DNA of 64,000 nt from assembly GCA_008375315.1 (NCBI GenBank), contig CP032507.1:2665001-2729000 (forward strand), given 5' to 3'. The notes beneath the pieces were generated by a model that did not search any database, was not told the origin of the DNA, and was given only the letters and a program-made list of their open reading frames with translations. The translations under genes and the position numbers were made by a program. This document shows, one piece after another, positions 47,956 through 55,887 of this stretch. Position 1 is the stretch's first letter. Each line of letters opens with the position of its first letter. The stretch is from Ectothiorhodospiraceae bacterium BW-2 (GTDB lineage Bacteria > Pseudomonadota > Gammaproteobacteria > Thiohalomonadales > Thiohalomonadaceae).

Positions 47956-49587
47956 ATGTTTGAGAGTGTGTTTTTTCAAATTGCGGTGATATTGGGTATG
48001 GCCGCAGTCGGTGGTCTGCTAGCGCAGCTTTTGCGCCAGCCGCTGATTGTCGCCTTTATTGCGGTGGGGATTATTCTCGGTCCCTCAGTGATGGGGATGG
48101 TGCAGCATAGCAGCGAAATTGAGCTTTTTGCTCGGCTCGGTATCGCGCTGCTGCTGTTTGTGGTGGGGCTGAAGCTGGATCTGCATATTATTCGCACCGT
48201 TGGACCGGTGGCGCTCGCTTCGGGGTTAGGGCAGGTGATATTTACCTCGGTCATTGGCTATCTCATTGCGCTCATGCTGGGGTTGTCGCCGGTAGCGGCG
48301 CTCTATGTGGCCGTGGCGCTGACCTTCTCTAGTACTATTATTATCGTTAAGCTGCTCTCTGATAAGCGGGAGGTCGATTCGCTCCATGGCCGCATTGCCG
48401 TCGGTTTTTTGATTGTGCAAGATATTGTGGTGGTGCTGGTGATGATTGGTCTGACCGCCTTCGGTGAAGCGGGCAGTGAGGTCCATCTTGGCTGGGAGGC
48501 GGTGCGAGTGGTGCTCAAAGGGGCGGTGATGCTGGTTGCAGTGGCGCTGTTAATGCGCTATGTGTTGCCGAAATTGCTGTTGCGGCTTGCCCACTCCTCC
48601 GAACTATTGATGCTATTTGCGATTGCGTGGGCGATGCTCGGCGCGACTGCTGGAGAGGCACTCGGTTTTAGTAAAGAGGTGGGAGCCTTTTTGGCTGGGA
48701 TCTCCATCGCCTCGACTGCCTATCGGGAGCAGATTGCCGCTCGTCTAGTCAGTTTGCGCGATTTTTTGCTGCTCTTTTTCTTTATCGAGCTAGGGGCGAC
48801 ACTCGATCTCTCTATTCTTGGCTCTCAGGTGGGGGCGGCGGCCGTCTTCTCCCTGTTCGTATTAATTGGTAACCCTCTGATTGTAATGGTGATTATGGGG
48901 TATATGGGCTATCGTAAGCGCACCAGTTTTCTCGCCGGGTTAACGGTGGCGCAAATTAGTGAATTTTCGCTGATTTTGGCTGCGCTTGGCTTTAGTTTGG
49001 GCCATTTGACGCAGGAGAGTGTTGGTCTTATTACGCTAGTGGGGTTGGTGACCATCAGCGTCTCGACCTATATGATCCTCTACTCTCATCAGCTATATGA
49101 GCGGTTAGCGCCGTGGTTGTCGATGTTTGAACGGAAAGTGCCGTACCGTGAGCTAGATAGTTCGCCTGACGGGGTTGGGCAGGCTGAATTGATCGTGATC
49201 GGTCTTGGCCGTTATGGTGCGGCGGTGGCCGATAATCTTCAGCAACAGAACTGCTCTTTGCTAGCGGTCGATTTCGATCCGACGACGGTGGAGCGCTATC
49301 ACAATCTCGGTTATCAGGTTCACTACGGGGATGCGGAAGACCCCGAATTTGTCGCTACCCTCCCGCTAGCGAATGCCCGTTGGGTTGTCAGTACAGTGCG
49401 GGAGCCGATAATTAACCGAATGTTGCTGCACGGATTACAGCAGCAGGGGTATCAAGGCAGTGTGGCGATCGCCTGCTCTGGTGAGCGAGATGCGGAGCAG
49501 TTTCGGCAGCAGGGGGTCGATTTAGTTCTGATTCCCTACTCTGACGCGGCCAAGGAGGCAGCGGATAAGCTGCTTCAAACCCAGTGA
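47956..49587 (+). CDS. CPA2 cation/proton antiporter with TrkA-N domain
   Basis: The 543-residue protein has about 12 membrane helices of the Kef/NhaP2-like CPA2 type (LLLFVVGLKLDLHIIRTVG, LTFSSTIIIVKLLSDK) and a C-terminal TrkA-N nucleotide-binding domain (LIVIGLGRYGAAVADNL, LLAVDFDP). It would exchange K+ or Na+ for protons under redox or nucleotide control. The next gene is a UspA pair, 39 bp on, often found near such carriers. Confidence 0.88.
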   Translation: MFESVFFQIAVILGMAAVGGLLAQLLRQPLIVAFIAVGIILGPSVMGMVQHSSEIELFARLGIALLLFVVGLKLDLHIIRTVGPVALASGLGQVIFTSVIGYLIALMLGLSPVAALYVAVALTFSSTIIIVKLLSDKREVDSLHGRIAVGFLIVQDIVVVLVMIGLTAFGEAGSEVHLGWEAVRVVLKGAVMLVAVALLMRYVLPKLLLRLAHSSELLMLFAIAWAMLGATAGEALGFSKEVGAFLAGISIASTAYREQIAARLVSLRDFLLLFFFIELGATLDLSILGSQVGAAAVFSLFVLIGNPLIVMVIMGYMGYRKRTSFLAGLTVAQISEFSLILAALGFSLGHLTQESVGLITLVGLVTISVSTYMILYSHQLYERLAPWLSMFERKVPYRELDSSPDGVGQAELIVIGLGRYGAAVADNLQQQNCSLLAVDFDPTTVERYHNLGYQVHYGDAEDPEFVATLPLANARWVVSTVREPIINRMLLHGLQQQGYQGSVAIACSGERDAEQFRQQGVDLVLIPYSDAAKEAADKLLQTQ

Positions 49588-49626
49588 GTGTGGTAAGTTA
49601 ACTGAGATGAGTAGAGGGGAATCAGA

Positions 49627-50592
49627 GTGCAACGGTTTAAAAATATTCTTTATGTCTATGAGCCCTCTGTCGCGCAGCAGTCGAGTATTGCCCGTGCAGT
49701 TGAACTAGCGCAACATAATCAGGCCCATCTGACTCTGTTAGCGGTGGTATCGGAACAGATAGCTGGGATTCGGATGGTTGCGGCCGAGGAGGGGAGACGC
49801 GATCTCAATGCGATACGGGTGGCGCAACAGTGTCAGCAGTTAGAGTCGTTGATGGCGGGGTATGATCAGCGGGGGAGTTTTGCCTACAAGGTGGTGGTCG
49901 GTACCCGCTTTTTAGAGGTGATTCGGGCGGTGTTAAGAGATAACTACGATTTGGTGATGAAACCGGCCGAAGACCCCGACTGGATGAATCGCCTCTTCGG
50001 CAGCGACGATATGCACCTGCTGCGCAAATGTCCGGTGCCGGTCTGGCTAATGAAATCGCAGGAGCGGCCAAGCTATGGTTCGGTGGTCGCGGCACTCGAT
50101 TTTAACCCCTATCAGGAGGAGGAGGGTCAGCAGGCGCTTAACGATCTAATTTTGTCACTGTCGGGATCCATCGCCCTAAGCTACTCTGCCGAGTTCCATC
50201 TACTCCATAGCTGGGAGGCACCCGAGATGGGGCTGGTGCGACTGTGGGCTGACGATCCCGATTTAAGCGAAATGGTGATTCTAGAAGATGAGCGGCGACA
50301 GCACAAGGCGGGGATGGATCGAGTGGTTGAGCGACTTAACTCGCTAATAGGGGTGGAGGCTAGCCGCTATCTGGCACCGAAACAGCACCTACCTAAGGGC
50401 TCTGCCCGCAAGGTGATACCGTCGGTAGTGCAGATGCTTCAGGCTGATATTGTGGTGATGGGGACGGTGGCTCGCACTAACATTCCGGGATTTTTTATCG
50501 GTAATACCGCCGAGGCTGTCTTTGATCAACTACAGTGCTCGGTGCTAGCGATTAAACCCCCCGGGTTTGTGACGCCGGTGACGCTAGAGTAG
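49627..50592 (+). CDS. Tandem universal stress protein (UspE-like)
   Basis: The 321-residue protein contains two UspA folds, about residues 1-145 and 150-321; the second ends with the ATP-loop type GTVARTNIPGFFIGNTAE and a final strand CSVLAI. GTG start after GAGGGGAAT. Tandem UspA proteins of the UspE kind take part in stress resistance. Likely cotranscribed with the antiporter. Confidence 0.87.
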   Translation: MQRFKNILYVYEPSVAQQSSIARAVELAQHNQAHLTLLAVVSEQIAGIRMVAAEEGRRDLNAIRVAQQCQQLESLMAGYDQRGSFAYKVVVGTRFLEVIRAVLRDNYDLVMKPAEDPDWMNRLFGSDDMHLLRKCPVPVWLMKSQERPSYGSVVAALDFNPYQEEEGQQALNDLILSLSGSIALSYSAEFHLLHSWEAPEMGLVRLWADDPDLSEMVILEDERRQHKAGMDRVVERLNSLIGVEASRYLAPKQHLPKGSARKVIPSVVQMLQADIVVMGTVARTNIPGFFIGNTAEAVFDQLQCSVLAIKPPGFVTPVTLE

Positions 50593-50677
50593 GGCCGAAA
50601 ATTGACCTACCCCCTTAGTTTTACCCGCTGCTGTCCCCATCTCCTAGCTCAGTTTTCGTGTTAACAGGAGTAACAGT

Positions 50678-51682
50678 ATGGCGGATTGGCAGCCGTTTCT
50701 ATCGTCTCACCCGGCAGTGAGTATGGGCGAATTAGCACATTTTAGTGGCAGTGAGAGCCCCCTTTGGGTCGATTTGTCCCATCTACAGTTGTGGCAACTA
50801 CAGGGGGGCGATACCGAGCTCTTTCTACAGGGGCAGTTAAGCAGTAATGTGCAGAGTTTAGGCCCTGATCTCAGTCAACTGAGCAGCTATAGCACCCCGA
50901 AAGGGCGAATGTTAGCGATGATGCGTCTGCTGCGTACCCCCGATGGTTCGGTGTGGATGCTGCTGCCTGACTCGATAGCCGCGGCGACCCTAAAGAGGCT
51001 ACAGATGTTTGTACTGCGCTCTGAGGTTAAGTTTAGCGACTATAGCGATCATCGGGTGCGGTTAGGGTTGAATGGCGAAGCGGCCGCGACGCTGTTACAG
51101 CGCCACTTCGGCACCCTGCCAGAGGAGGAGAATGGAGTGGCGCAGTTTGATAAGACGCAGCTACTACGACTCCCCTTTGCGCCCCACCGCTATCTACTCA
51201 TCACGACGGCAGAGCAGGCGTTGGCTCTAATGCAGCAGCCGGACGCCGCCAATCTGCCCAGAGCCGAACGAGAGGCGTGGGAGTGGCTCGATATTAGCGC
51301 CGGCCTGCCGAGTCTCGATGCGGCAACGGTCGAGGCGTTTGTGCCCCAAATGGCCAATCTGCAACTGCTCGGTGGCGTTAGCTTTAAAAAGGGGTGCTAT
51401 ACCGGACAGGAGGTGGTCGCCCGTATGCAATATCTGGGCAAACTGAAGCGGAAGATGTATCGCCTGCATAGCGAGAGCGCTCAATGTCCAACTATTGGTA
51501 GCGAGCTCAACTCCCCCCACTCTAAAAGTGGTCAGTGGGTCGGTAAGGTGGTCAATGCTGCTCCAGCGCCGCAGGGGGGGGTCGATCTATTAGCCGTGGT
51601 CGAAATTGCAGCGATGGAGCAAGGGGGGGTAACCCTCGTCGAAGGGGGGAGCGAGGTGACGCTGCTGCCTCTTCCCTATTAG
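50678..51682 (+). CDS. ygfZ: Folate-binding protein YgfZ
   Basis: The 334-residue protein has the YgfZ/GcvT-like fold and its signature KKGCYTGQEVVAR, with the conserved Cys that is essential in E. coli YgfZ, and a folate-binding N-terminal part (LSSNVQSL). It helps maintain some iron-sulfur enzymes such as MiaB. AGGAG precedes the ATG. A MITE-like element begins right after the stop codon. Confidence 0.93.
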   Translation: MADWQPFLSSHPAVSMGELAHFSGSESPLWVDLSHLQLWQLQGGDTELFLQGQLSSNVQSLGPDLSQLSSYSTPKGRMLAMMRLLRTPDGSVWMLLPDSIAAATLKRLQMFVLRSEVKFSDYSDHRVRLGLNGEAAATLLQRHFGTLPEEENGVAQFDKTQLLRLPFAPHRYLLITTAEQALALMQQPDAANLPRAEREAWEWLDISAGLPSLDAATVEAFVPQMANLQLLGGVSFKKGCYTGQEVVARMQYLGKLKRKMYRLHSESAQCPTIGSELNSPHSKSGQWVGKVVNAAPAPQGGVDLLAVVEIAAMEQGGVTLVEGGSEVTLLPLPY

Positions 51683-51689
51683 GCAGAAA

Positions 51690-51780
51690 GTAACCGTTCA
51701 CGCTCCCTGCTAATTTTACCCCTCACCCCAACCCTCTCCCACTGGGAGAGGGAGATTAAGGAGGGAGAGTGAACGGTTAC
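51690..51780. mobile_element. MITE-like palindromic element with 8-bp direct repeats
   Basis: Terminal inverted repeats of 19 bp (GTAACCGTTCACGCTCCCT at 51690-51708, complement at 51762-51780, one mismatch) enclose an inner hairpin CTCTCCC-ACT-GGGAGAG. The element is flanked on both sides by GGCAGAAA (51682-51689 and 51781-51788), a likely 8-bp target duplication. It has no coding capacity and would need a transposase from elsewhere. Confidence 0.7.
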
Positions 51781-51788
51781 GGCAGAAA

Positions 51789-52034
51789 AGATAACCCTCA
51801 TATATTTTATTATGTTCTTGCTTGTCTGCTGACGCTCAGTAACTCGATGGATATCGACGCCTAAACTGCCCCTACGGAGGATCGCCAGGCATGATAGGTA
51901 CCGGCAATGGTGGCGATGTCTTCTGATGAACAAGGCCCGGGTTTCGTAGGGGCGGGTTTGAAACCCGCCCCTACACGCCGTGGATGACCGGAAGAGATGG
52001 TCGTCTAAAAAGCACGGTTTATACAGACTGGTCG
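51789..52034. other. Intergenic stretch between the MITE and the ABC ATPase gene
   Basis: No gene. An apparent ORF on the minus strand across 51679-52113 runs through the repeats and is not believed. The stretch holds the perfect palindrome described at 51946-51974. Confidence 0.5.
51946..51974. repeat. Perfect 29-bp palindrome
   Basis: GTAGGGGCGGGTTT-G-AAACCCGCCCCTAC, with 14-bp arms and a single central base. This is a very stable hairpin lacking a T-run; similar sequences are known as dispersed intergenic repeats in various bacteria. It sits downstream of the convergent ygfZ and ABC genes. Confidence 0.85.
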
Positions 52035-53141
52035 TTAAATCGACTGCGCTGGCCCTAAATCGAGACTCTGCTCGCTCTCGGCTAGGAAGATAATCAGGTG
52101 ATCCATCCGGCACTGCACTGCTATCTTTTTGCCGATAGCAATATTGTTATGGCTGGGGGTATTGAGAGTTAGTAGCGACCCCTCCTCTAACTGGAGCAGA
52201 TAGCGTGACTCGGTACCATGAAAGCTTTTGCCGATGACAACAGCGGTAGGGTCGCTCTTGCTCCCTAGTTGCAGATCATCGGGACGAACCAGAAATGTGA
52301 CCGACTTCCCCCCTAGCTCATTGGCGAGGTGGCGCTGGTTAAAGCGCAGCGTGCCTAACTCCGAAGTGAGGCTCTGGTTCACATGCAGCAGCCCCGGTAG
52401 CAGCGTAGCACTACCGAAAATATTGGCAACGGTACGGCTGTTAGGCGCGTGGTAGAGGTTATAGGGGCTATCCCACTGCAGTAGCTCACCATGATGGATC
52501 ACACCCGCCATCGACGCGGTGGTTTTTAACGCATCGACATTGGTGGTGCCAAAGAGCACCGTTTTCTGGTATAGCTCCGCTAGCTGTTGCATATCTTGAC
52601 CGAGCATAAGCTGTTCGGCTGGATTGGGCTGGTTAAAGGGCTCATCCCAGAGGATCAGGGGGTGGGGGGTGGCGAGCGCACGAGCGAGTTTGCTTCGTTG
52701 CAGACTATCCTCCTGTAGTTGATGGGGGTAGTGTTCACTATACCCTTGTAGATCGAGCTGCTCTAGCAGCAGTTGGCTTAGCTGAATCCGTTCCGTCCGT
52801 CTGCGTTGCAGTAGAGCTAGCTCGATGTTGGCCCGAATAGTCAGCTGAGGAAAGAGCGACTCTGCCGCCGGAATAAAGGTGGCTCGGCGCTTGCCAACCG
52901 GCCACTGATGCCGCTCAGAGGCGACATGGTCACCGGCGATAGTCAGCGTACCGCCCTGTATCGGTTCGAGGCCGATAATGGTGCGTAGTACCCTAGTGAG
53001 ATAGCCACTATGACGACAGAAGAGTCCGGCAATCTGGCCACGGTTGACACTAAAGGAGAGGGGTTTAAGTGCCGGCCCCTCCGTTTCGGGAGTGAGTTGA
53101 AGCTGATCGAGTTTAAGTAGTCGTGGCTGTTGAGCCATCAT
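52035..53141 (-). CDS. FbpC-like ABC transporter ATP-binding subunit with lost nucleotide-binding motifs
   Basis: The 368-residue protein aligns end to end with iron/sulfate-type ABC ATPases (ends with a TOBE-like part, VTFLVRPDDLQLG). But the key motifs are altered: at the Walker A place (residues 39-50) there is GLFCRHSGYLTR instead of GxSGxGKST; the Q-loop reads TFIPAA; the signature is LQEDSLQR rather than LSGGQQQR; and the switch His is replaced (GTTNVDAL). Only Walker B (ILWDEP) is kept. ATP hydrolysis is unlikely. It follows the permease gene by 15 bp. The frame is intact over its full length, suggesting selection for some other role. Confidence 0.85.
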   Translation of the reverse strand: MMAQQPRLLKLDQLQLTPETEGPALKPLSFSVNRGQIAGLFCRHSGYLTRVLRTIIGLEPIQGGTLTIAGDHVASERHQWPVGKRRATFIPAAESLFPQLTIRANIELALLQRRRTERIQLSQLLLEQLDLQGYSEHYPHQLQEDSLQRSKLARALATPHPLILWDEPFNQPNPAEQLMLGQDMQQLAELYQKTVLFGTTNVDALKTTASMAGVIHHGELLQWDSPYNLYHAPNSRTVANIFGSATLLPGLLHVNQSLTSELGTLRFNQRHLANELGGKSVTFLVRPDDLQLGSKSDPTAVVIGKSFHGTESRYLLQLEEGSLLTLNTPSHNNIAIGKKIAVQCRMDHLIIFLAESEQSLDLGPAQSI

Positions 53142-53156
53142 AAGTCCCTCTTTTCG

Positions 53157-54539
53157 TTAGCGGTGCAAGATGCGAAACAGCGGCGCAAGTAGGGGCAGCA
53201 GTAGCAGGCCGGCTCCCAGCTGCATCACGATTGGCCAGAAGAGTTGGCTCGGCTCGTCGCTTAGCATGAGGCTGAAGCTATAGGTTGCTAGCGTTGGCCA
53301 GTCGGGGGGGAGCAGCAGGTAGCTTAAGGTGAGCTCTCTGAACAGCAGTATAGCACCGACCGAGGTAATGGTTAAAAGCGGGAGGGCGACTGCGGGCAGA
53401 TAGAGGCGCCACAGCAGCAGGAGAGGGGAGACCCCGATGATGGCCGAAGCGGTGAGTGGATCGATCGGGAGATTTTGGTAGAGCAGCGTGTTGACCTTCT
53501 GCTGTAGATGGCGGTAGTAGAGGAGCAGATAGCTACCGAGAATCGCCATCCAGATGAGCCCCACCTGTAGTAGCAGGGAGGGGGGGGCACCGCTCAACCG
53601 TTCAGCCAGATCGAGGATCGGTTGACTCAGACTCGCTAGCAGCAGAGCGACAAAGAGGTGAGGCAGGCCGACAACAGGGGGGATATAGCGAGTTAGTTGT
53701 GTCTGTGGAGCGCGAATTCGGCTTAAAGAGATGAGAGCGGTCAGCGTTAGCACGATGAGCATCACCACCACCGGTGCGGCGCTGTGGAGCAGGAGTGGCA
53801 GCAGTGACGGCATCAGCGGCGGCAGGGGATGAGAGAGTCCCCAAGCGATGAGCAGTAGCAGGATCACCATCGCGATCAATCTAAATGGCAGGGGGACGGG
53901 GGTCTCTGATTGTGGAGTGGCGTGGCTTGCTAGTCGCTGTAGTGGTTGATGACTGAGCAGCGTGCGCAGTGACCAGAGCAGTAGCAGTGCGATGAGCAGT
54001 AGGATGAGGGCGGGAGGGAGCAGCAGTGAGAGCGGCCGCTCGCTTAGCCAGGATGCGGCTAGCGTGGTTGCCAGCGTTGGGGTGCCGGTGAGTGTGGGGG
54101 TGGCGTAGTCACTCAGCACTACCGCGATGATGAGCGCAATCCCTTGTAGCAGAGCGAGTTTGAGTTTGGGCCAGGTGAGTAGTTGCCACCGTTTGATGGG
54201 GGAGAGCTGGAGCTGCTCGGCCACCTCCGCTAGCGTTGGATTATTGCGCTGTAGCAGTAGCCGTGTCGGCAGATAGATAACGGGATAGAGGGTTAGGGTA
54301 TAGGCCAGCGGGGTCAGCCAGCTATGGGTGCCGAACTGGCTCTGTAGTAGATAGGCGACCACAAACGAGGGGAGCGCTACCGGCAACAGTAGCAGGTAGT
54401 GGATCGCCTCAGGCGGGCGGTAGCGGTGTACCAGTAGCGCCAGCCCCACACCGATTATCGAACTCAATAGCGTCGTGGTGGTGATGAGTGCGAGGTGGTT
54501 AAAGGTAATCTGTTGCAGCGTCGTCCAGTCGATGGTCAT
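53157..54539 (-). CDS. FbpB-like iron-type ABC transporter permease
   Basis: The 460-residue protein has two fused permease units of about six helices each (LITTTTLLSSIIGVGLALLV and, in the second, LIVLTLTALISLSR). An EAA-like cytoplasmic loop is visible in the first (ATLAEVAEQLQL region) and second unit (DPLTASAIIG). Such two-domain permeases serve Fe3+ (FbpB) or thiamine (ThiP) uptake. The substrate-binding protein is not in the window. Its only visible ATPase partner is degenerate. Confidence 0.8.
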   Translation of the reverse strand: MTIDWTTLQQITFNHLALITTTTLLSSIIGVGLALLVHRYRPPEAIHYLLLLPVALPSFVVAYLLQSQFGTHSWLTPLAYTLTLYPVIYLPTRLLLQRNNPTLAEVAEQLQLSPIKRWQLLTWPKLKLALLQGIALIIAVVLSDYATPTLTGTPTLATTLAASWLSERPLSLLLPPALILLLIALLLLWSLRTLLSHQPLQRLASHATPQSETPVPLPFRLIAMVILLLLIAWGLSHPLPPLMPSLLPLLLHSAAPVVVMLIVLTLTALISLSRIRAPQTQLTRYIPPVVGLPHLFVALLLASLSQPILDLAERLSGAPPSLLLQVGLIWMAILGSYLLLYYRHLQQKVNTLLYQNLPIDPLTASAIIGVSPLLLLWRLYLPAVALPLLTITSVGAILLFRELTLSYLLLPPDWPTLATYSFSLMLSDEPSQLFWPIVMQLGAGLLLLPLLAPLFRILHR

Positions 54540-54631
54540 AGGGTTGTCGCGTCGTATAATTTGGCAAAAGGGGTACGGATAGCGGGTTCAGTTGGCTATA
54601 ATGGCCCTTTTGAGCCGAGGATTCAAAGTTC

Positions 54632-55042
54632 ATGTTACTCGATATTACCCATGCCCGTTTAATGCATCTCGACTGGGAGATGGAACTGGAGGCGATGTTA
54701 AGCGGCAGAAAGCGGTTAAAATCGGTCTGTGGCTGGCATGAGTGTATTTTGGGGCAGTGGCTCTATCAGGAGGGGATACCTCGCTACGGTTCGATTTCCC
54801 ATGTCGTCACTCTGGAGCAGGAGCATAAAAAGTTTCATGAGCTGGCGCAACAGGTGGTTAAATATTACCAGTCAGGTCACGGGGAGCGGGCGGCAGAGCT
54901 GTTTAAAGAGGTGCAGCGCCTGAGCAAAGAGATTATCTTTCTTTTGACGGTGATTGAGCGCCAAGTGGTGAAGCGGCGGCAGATGAGCTACATGGTGCGC
55001 CACCCGCTGAAGAGTCTTCAGCGCGTATTTCGTCGCCACTGA
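54632..55042 (+). CDS. Stand-alone CZB (chemoreceptor zinc-binding) domain protein
   Basis: The 136-residue helical protein has the CZB zinc ligands H12, C38, H65 and H69 in the right context (HLDW, CILGQWLY, EQEHKKFHELA). CZB domains sense zinc or oxidants such as HOCl and are usually attached to chemoreceptors or diguanylate cyclases; here the domain stands alone with a basic C-terminal tail (KRRQMSYMVRH). Its 3' end overlaps the Mms6-like gene on the opposite strand by 110 bp. Confidence 0.8.
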   Translation: MLLDITHARLMHLDWEMELEAMLSGRKRLKSVCGWHECILGQWLYQEGIPRYGSISHVVTLEQEHKKFHELAQQVVKYYQSGHGERAAELFKEVQRLSKEIIFLLTVIERQVVKRRQMSYMVRHPLKSLQRVFRRH

Positions 55043-55412
55043 AGGTAAAGGCCTGTTTTCGGTACCAGCGGTAGGCGAGATAGCCACCGGCAGTGGCACA
55101 GCAGAGCGCTAGCAGCAGTGGCCCGCCAGCACCACCGAGCCCTAGCCCCAATTTAAGTCCCAACCCCTTTCCGGCCATATAGCCGCCACCGCCGCCAAAG
55201 CCTGCTGAGGCGACGACGCTGGTGTGGTGAGCCGCTCCCCAGCCGACAGTTGCCCCCCCTTTAGCCGAGGCCGACTCAACGGTATGAACTGCCGTCTGTG
55301 CCGCTTTCGAGAGTAACTTGGTCTCCTCGTCGGCGCGGCTATTGCGACTGTTCGTTAGCGGATGGCGCTTTAAGCTAGGCGTTGTGGTTGAGGGGGGGCG
55401 ATTGGGGGACAT
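54933..55412 (-). CDS. Mms6/MamD-like magnetosome membrane protein with GL repeats
   Basis: The 159-residue protein has a glycine-rich central part, then the Gly-Leu repeat GKGLGLKLGLGLGG (residues 81-94) and a membrane helix GPLLLALCCATAGGYLAYRW, followed by a charged, Ser/Ala-rich C terminus. The GL repeat directly before a helix is characteristic of Mms6, MamD and MamG, which control magnetite crystal growth. In Mms6 the acidic tail binds iron; here it is only mildly acidic (GDEIRAED). GGAG precedes the ATG. It is divergent from feoA. Confidence 0.72.
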   Translation of the reverse strand: MSPNRPPSTTTPSLKRHPLTNSRNSRADEETKLLSKAAQTAVHTVESASAKGGATVGWGAAHHTSVVASAGFGGGGGYMAGKGLGLKLGLGLGGAGGPLLLALCCATAGGYLAYRWYRKQAFTFSGDEIRAEDSSAGGAPCSSSAAASPLGAQSPSKER

Positions 55413-55635
55413 AGCGACTCCATAAATTATCTAAGGGGTAGAGCGGTTGGATAACTGATCGGGTAATTAGGGTGTGACTATAGAGCAATGGGGGAGAGGA
55501 GAGAAGGGGTTAGGTTGATCAAGCACCCGAGACTCAGCCACACCAAGAGATAGACAGCGGCAAAATAGCTGCTATTATAATGGGATTTGTTTTCATTTGT
55601 CTCTATTACCCACTATCTCAGGAGGGGCTTCATCC

Positions 55636-55875
55636 ATGTCTGAACAACTTACTCAACTCTCAAAACTTAAACCGGGGCAGCGGGGGCAGATTAGCGCCGT
55701 TGAGGGCGAGAAGGAGCTGCGCAGTCGCCTTGCCGCGATGGGGTTTCGCAAAGGGGCGAAGGTATCGGTAGGTCATAGCGCTCTGTTTGGTGATCCGCGT
55801 ACCTATACGCTCGGTAGTTCCCACATCAGTCTGCGCAACAGCGAGGCGCAACATGTTCAAATTCAACTCAGCTAG
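55636..55875 (+). CDS. feoA: FeoA, ferrous iron transport accessory protein
   Basis: The 79-residue SH3-like protein has LSKLKPGQRGQI, SRLAAMGFRKGAKV and a final strand HVQIQL, all FeoA hallmarks. ATG at 55636 is preceded by AGGAGGGG; an upstream TTG at 55597 is in frame but has no ribosome site. It begins a feoAB-mamC-mamO-mamP run and so likely feeds iron to magnetosomes. Confidence 0.92.
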   Translation: MSEQLTQLSKLKPGQRGQISAVEGEKELRSRLAAMGFRKGAKVSVGHSALFGDPRTYTLGSSHISLRNSEAQHVQIQLS

Positions 55876-55887
55876 AGAGGCACACAC

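Noticed and set aside
51679-52113. 144-codon minus-strand ORF
   Set aside because: It runs through the MITE and a perfect palindrome and overlaps the real ABC ATPase gene; no domain is visible.
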